A stretch of DNA of 64,000 bases, taken from assembly GCF_004216905.1 (NCBI RefSeq), contig NZ_SGXJ01000001.1, positions 1,178,001-1,242,000 of the forward strand. The letters run 5' to 3'. A model generated the notes under the pieces. It had not been told where the DNA came from, searched no databases, and saw only the letters and a program-made list of their open reading frames with translations. Below, in pieces: positions 61,497-64,000 of the stretch. The position numbers and the translations under genes are program-made. The DNA is from Kribbella sp. VKM Ac-2569 (GTDB lineage Bacteria; Actinomycetota; Actinomycetes; Propionibacteriales; Kribbellaceae). Positions within the stretch are counted from its first letter, which is position 1; the number at the start of each line of letters is the position of its first letter.

Positions 61497-62888
61497 TCAG
61501 GCCTGCGCGGGCTCCGCGACCGGGGCCTCGGCGGCCTCGTCGGCGGCCGCCTCCGGGTCGGCGTACGAGCCGTCCGGCTGCAGGGTCTTCAGCTCGACCG
61601 TGTTGCCGGAGGCATCGGTGACCTTGGCGTTCTCCACCAGGTACGCGAGCGCCTTGCCGCGGACGACCTCGGACACCAGGCTCGGGACCAGGTTGTTCTC
61701 CACCGCGTGCTGCGCGAACTGGTCCGGGCTGACGCCGGAACGCTGCGCGTGCCGGACGATGTGCTCGGACAGCTCCTGGTCGTTGACGCTCAGCTCCTGC
61801 TGCTCGGCCACCAGGTCGAGCACGAACTGCGCCTTGATCGCGTCCTCGGACCGCTTCTTCAGGTCCTCGTCGAACTCGTCCTGGGTCTGCTCCTCGCCCT
61901 CGAGGAACTGCTCCATGGTCATCCCGGAGTACCCGAGCTGCTGCTCCAGGTTCTCCTTGCGGGCGGCCAGCTCGTCGGTCAGCAGGCCCTCGGGGACCGG
62001 CACGTCAACCAGCGTCAGGATCTTCTCCAGTACGGCGTCGCGCGCCTCACCGGCCTGCTCGAGCCGCTTGCCGCGCTCCAGCCGGGTCTGTACGTCGGTC
62101 TTCAGCTCGTCGGCGGTGTCGAACTCCGACGCGGTCTGCGCGAACTCGTCGTCGAACTCCGGGAGCTCCTGCTCCTTGACCGCGGTGACGGTCACCTCGA
62201 CGTCGACGTCCTCGCCCTTCAGCGAGCCGCCCACGAGCTGGGTGACGAAGGTCTTCTTCTCGCCGGCGCTCAGGCCGAGGACAGCCTCGTCGAGGCCGTC
62301 CAGCAGCTGACCGCTGCCGACCTGGTACGACAGGCCGGTGGCCTGCGCCTCCTCGACCTTCTCGCCGTCCTTGCTGGCCGACAGGTCGAGGGTGATGAAG
62401 TCGTTGTCGCCGACCGCGCGCTCGACCGGGTTCAGCGAGCCGAACCGCTGGCGCAGCGACTCGATCTGCTCGTTCACCTCGTCGTCGGAGATCGCGATGT
62501 CCTCGACCTCGGCCTCCAGGCCCTCCAGGTCCGGCAGGGTGATCTCCGGGCGGACCTCGACCTCGGCGGAGAACTGCAGGCTCTCCTTGTCGTTGAACTC
62601 GGTCACGTCGACCTCGGGCCGGCCGATCGCCTTGACCTGGTTGTCGCTGACCGCCTGCGAGTACAGCTTCGGGAGGGCGTCGTTGATCGCCTCCTCGAGC
62701 ACCGGACCGCGGCCGACGCGCTGGTCGATGACCTGCGGCGGGATCTTGCCCTTGCGGAAGCCCGGCACCACGATCTGCTGGCCGATGCTCTTGTACGCCG
62801 CGTCGAGGCTCGGCTTGAGTTCCTCGAACGGCACCTCGACGATGAGCTTGACCTTGGTCGGGCTCAAGGACTCGACGGTGCTCTTCAC
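61497..62888 (-). CDS. tig: trigger factor (ribosome-associated chaperone and PPIase)
   Basis: The 463-residue protein has the ribosome-binding N-domain with the signature GFRKGKIP, a central FKBP-like domain (VGDNDFITLDLSASKDG...) and a helical C-terminal chaperone domain, with an acidic Ala/Glu-rich tail. It shields nascent chains at the ribosome exit. GTG 62888 has AGGAG ten bases before it and gives the family start (KSTVESLSPTKVKLIVEV). It precedes clpP1 in the standard order. Confidence 0.94.
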   Translation of the reverse strand: MKSTVESLSPTKVKLIVEVPFEELKPSLDAAYKSIGQQIVVPGFRKGKIPPQVIDQRVGRGPVLEEAINDALPKLYSQAVSDNQVKAIGRPEVDVTEFNDKESLQFSAEVEVRPEITLPDLEGLEAEVEDIAISDDEVNEQIESLRQRFGSLNPVERAVGDNDFITLDLSASKDGEKVEEAQATGLSYQVGSGQLLDGLDEAVLGLSAGEKKTFVTQLVGGSLKGEDVDVEVTVTAVKEQELPEFDDEFAQTASEFDTADELKTDVQTRLERGKRLEQAGEARDAVLEKILTLVDVPVPEGLLTDELAARKENLEQQLGYSGMTMEQFLEGEEQTQDEFDEDLKKRSEDAIKAQFVLDLVAEQQELSVNDQELSEHIVRHAQRSGVSPDQFAQHAVENNLVPSLVSEVVRGKALAYLVENAKVTDASGNTVELKTLQPDGSYADPEAAADEAAEAPVAEPAQA

Positions 62889-62966
62889 GGTGGCGGTTCT
62901 CCTTGATTCGGTGACATTCACAGCACGCGCGACACCCCGCGCTGCAGCGGTGCTACAGGGGGTTTG

Positions 62967-63039
62967 TCGGGGCGACAGGACTCGAACCTGCGGTCTCCTG
63001 CTCCCAAAGCAGGCGCGCTAGCCACTACGCTACGCCCCG
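62967..63039 (-). tRNA. tRNA-Pro (anticodon TGG)
   Basis: On the minus strand acceptor arm CGGGGCG pairs with CGCCCCG, the anticodon stem CCTGC/GCAGG holds loop TTTGGGA, and the T arm has TTCGAGT. The anticodon TGG reads proline codons CCA/CCG. CCA is not encoded. Confidence 0.92.
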
Positions 63040-63146
63040 CAGTGACCGGTCGAGTGTAGTCGACCGGAACCAGTGCTCGCGCCACCGGGGTCCCAGCACC
63101 ACGGTTTTGAGTCCGACCCACCTCATGTGGAATCATGTCCAAGCAC

Positions 63147-63217
63147 GCGGGTGTAGCTCAATGGTAGAGCCCCAGTCTTCCAAACTGACTACGCGAGTTC
63201 GATTCTCGTCACCCGCT
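63147..63217 (+). tRNA. tRNA-Gly (anticodon TCC)
   Basis: Acceptor arm GCGGGTG pairs with CACCCGC, the D arm is GCTCAATGGTAGAGC, the anticodon loop is CTTCCAA (anticodon TCC) and the T arm has TTCGATT. The anticodon reads GGA/GGG. CCA is not encoded. Confidence 0.93.
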
Positions 63218-63222
63218 CGGGC

Positions 63223-63275
63223 GAGAGGGCGAGGTGTGCCTGCGGAAAGCGCAGGCTTCCTCGCCCTCTTCTGTT
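63223..63275 (+). terminator. terminator after tRNA-Gly
   Basis: AGAGGGCGAGG pairs with CCTCGCCCTCT, with an inner CCTGCG/CGCAGG stem and GAAA loop, and is followed by TCTGTTGT. It begins six bases after the tRNA. Confidence 0.75.
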
Positions 63276-63327
63276 GTGCGCCTTCGCTTCGCTCGGCGCG
63301 GGCGGGGGCTTCGCCACCCGCACCCCC

Positions 63328-63410
63328 TGGCGTGGGTCGGGTTGGGTGCGTCGGCCCCGGGGCGTGGGTCGGGTTGGGTGCGTGGGCCGGGTGTGGGTTG
63401 GGTTGGGTGG
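63328..63410 (+). repeat. G-rich direct repeat between tRNA-Gly and the NOS gene
   Basis: A 23-base unit made of GCGTGGGTCGGGTTGGG and its edges occurs twice, at about 63328-63350 and 63360-63382, followed by further GGGTTGGGTTGGG runs. The spaced G triplets could form a quadruplex on the plus strand. The repeat lies just past the end of the minus-strand gene. Confidence 0.6.
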
Positions 63411-63414
63411 GGGC

Positions 63415-64000
63415 TCAGGGGAAGGCTGGGGGGCCTCCTCTTAGGGCTCGGCAGGTGGCTTCTGGGTCGTTGACGAAGTTCGGGACCTGGTTGTCTGTCT
63501 CGTAGTAGCGGTGGAAGACCGGGGTCTGGGAGCCGGACATCGGCGGGACGATCCAGCTCCAGTCGGCGGGGCAGCCGCGGCCGGCGCGCTCCTCCTTCTC
63601 CAGGTGGATGAGGAACCTGCGGGACTCGGTGTGGTGGTCGGTGACCGTCACGCCGTTGGTGTGGAACGAGTGCAGGACCGCCCGGTTGATCTCGACCAGG
63701 GCCTGGTCCCGCCACAGGGTCGCCTCGTGCGAGGTATCGAGGCCCATCCGCGCCGCGACCTCCGGGACCAGGTCGTAGCGGTCGCTGTCGCCTAGGTTGC
63801 GAGCCCCGATCTCTGTGCCCATGTACCAGCCGTTGAAGGGCGCGGCCGGGTAGGAGACACCGCCGATCACGAGGCGGTTGTTGCTGATCACCGGGACCGC
63901 GTGCCACCGGAGTTCCAGGTCCGCGAACCACTTCAGCTCGGGGTGCTCGAGTGGGACCTCGTGGACCGCTTGCCCGGGCAGCTGGAACATCCGCGGCCCT
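63415..64000 (-). CDS. nos: bacterial nitric oxide synthase oxygenase, C-terminal part
   Basis: The gene runs off the right edge; only about 195 C-terminal codons are here. The residues match NOS oxygenase: VPLEHPELKWFADLELRWHAVP, then SYPAAPFNGWYMGTEIGARN (with the substrate-binding Glu), YDLVPEVAARMGLDT, ALVEINRAVLHSFH and WSWIVPPMSGSQTPVFHRYY. The heme-binding Cys must lie beyond the edge. The Met at 63990 is internal, since upstream codons in frame (GPR) also fit. It makes nitric oxide from arginine with an external reductase. The C-terminal tail RALRGGPPAFP is unconserved. Confidence 0.88.
   Translation of the reverse strand, partial: GPRMFQLPGQAVHEVPLEHPELKWFADLELRWHAVPVISNNRLVIGGVSYPAAPFNGWYMGTEIGARNLGDSDRYDLVPEVAARMGLDTSHEATLWRDQALVEINRAVLHSFHTNGVTVTDHHTESRRFLIHLEKEERAGRGCPADWSWIVPPMSGSQTPVFHRYYETDNQVPNFVNDPEATCRALRGGPPAFP

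Noticed and set aside
62967-63217. Integrated element at the tRNA pair
   Set aside because: No integrase gene or duplicated tRNA 3' end was seen in the window; only G-rich repeats follow.

Overview
This 64-kb window is high-GC DNA from an actinobacterium. The rod-shape block (mreB, mreC, mreD, mrdA, rodA), the ndk, DUF4233 and folC block, the tig, clpP1, clpP2, clpX block, F420/deazaflavin-type oxidoreductases, frequent GTG starts, ATGA/GTGA stop-start overlaps and many sugar ABC systems fit the Propionibacteriales. Kribbella is my best guess; it is an inference and was not tested by any search.

Layout. 1-6242: end of a GNAT acetyltransferase, a small membrane protein, then an apparent three-gene operon of an M43 protease with a seven-blade lectin-like propeller, a 93-residue protein with a probable CTG start, and an M28 peptidase with one blade; then a tyrosine phosphatase-HAD fusion and a small secreted protein. 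6278-14037: a B12/radical SAM protein, a 599-residue unknown protein, an Lrp regulator with an alpha/beta hydrolase, a DUF2000 protein, a decayed inositol-monophosphatase remnant, an ECF41-type sigma factor with its carboxymuconolactone decarboxylase-like partner, and a lipoprotein. 14228-24907: conserved chromosomal core (rodA, mrdA, mreD, mreC, mreB, ndk, DUF4233, folC on the minus strand, valS divergent). 25049-28877: a membrane-anchored protein, a gene-free stretch rich in inverted repeats, an AEC transporter, and a MarR/PPOX/Ddn-like group. 28954-36741: a phosphodiester glycosidase-like protein and a LacI-controlled beta-galactoside uptake and hydrolysis operon. 36735-45154: an ECF sigma/anti-sigma pair with a divergent lipoprotein, a PhoD phosphatase operon, a DUF1304/cupin pair next to a LuxR regulator, and an AraC/quinone-reductase-like pair. 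45151-58157: a catabolic cluster for an unknown, probably uronic-acid-containing, polymer. 58328-62888: clpX, clpP2, clpP1 and tig. 62967-64000: tRNA-Pro, tRNA-Gly and the C-terminal part of a bacterial nitric oxide synthase.

How it fits together. Two sugar-import systems each have a binding lipoprotein and two permeases but no ATPase, so both probably use a shared ATPase encoded elsewhere. The beta-galactosidase operon is preceded by a perfect CRP-type palindrome and two tandem LacI-type operators. The second sugar cluster pairs transport with a heparinase II/III-family lyase, a Tat-exported epimerase-like protein, a Gfo/Idh dehydrogenase, a class III aminotransferase, a FAH-family enzyme, its own regulator and two overlapping amidohydrolase-fold genes, one of which appears to lack the metal ligands. 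The ECF sigma factor and the lipoprotein divergent from it share near-identical promoter elements, suggesting one regulon. Candidate ClgR boxes precede clpP1 and a candidate PHO box precedes phoD.

Most starts were chosen from ribosome binding sites, overlap with the upstream stop and family similarity. Regulatory sites were read by eye; positions may be off by one base in places.
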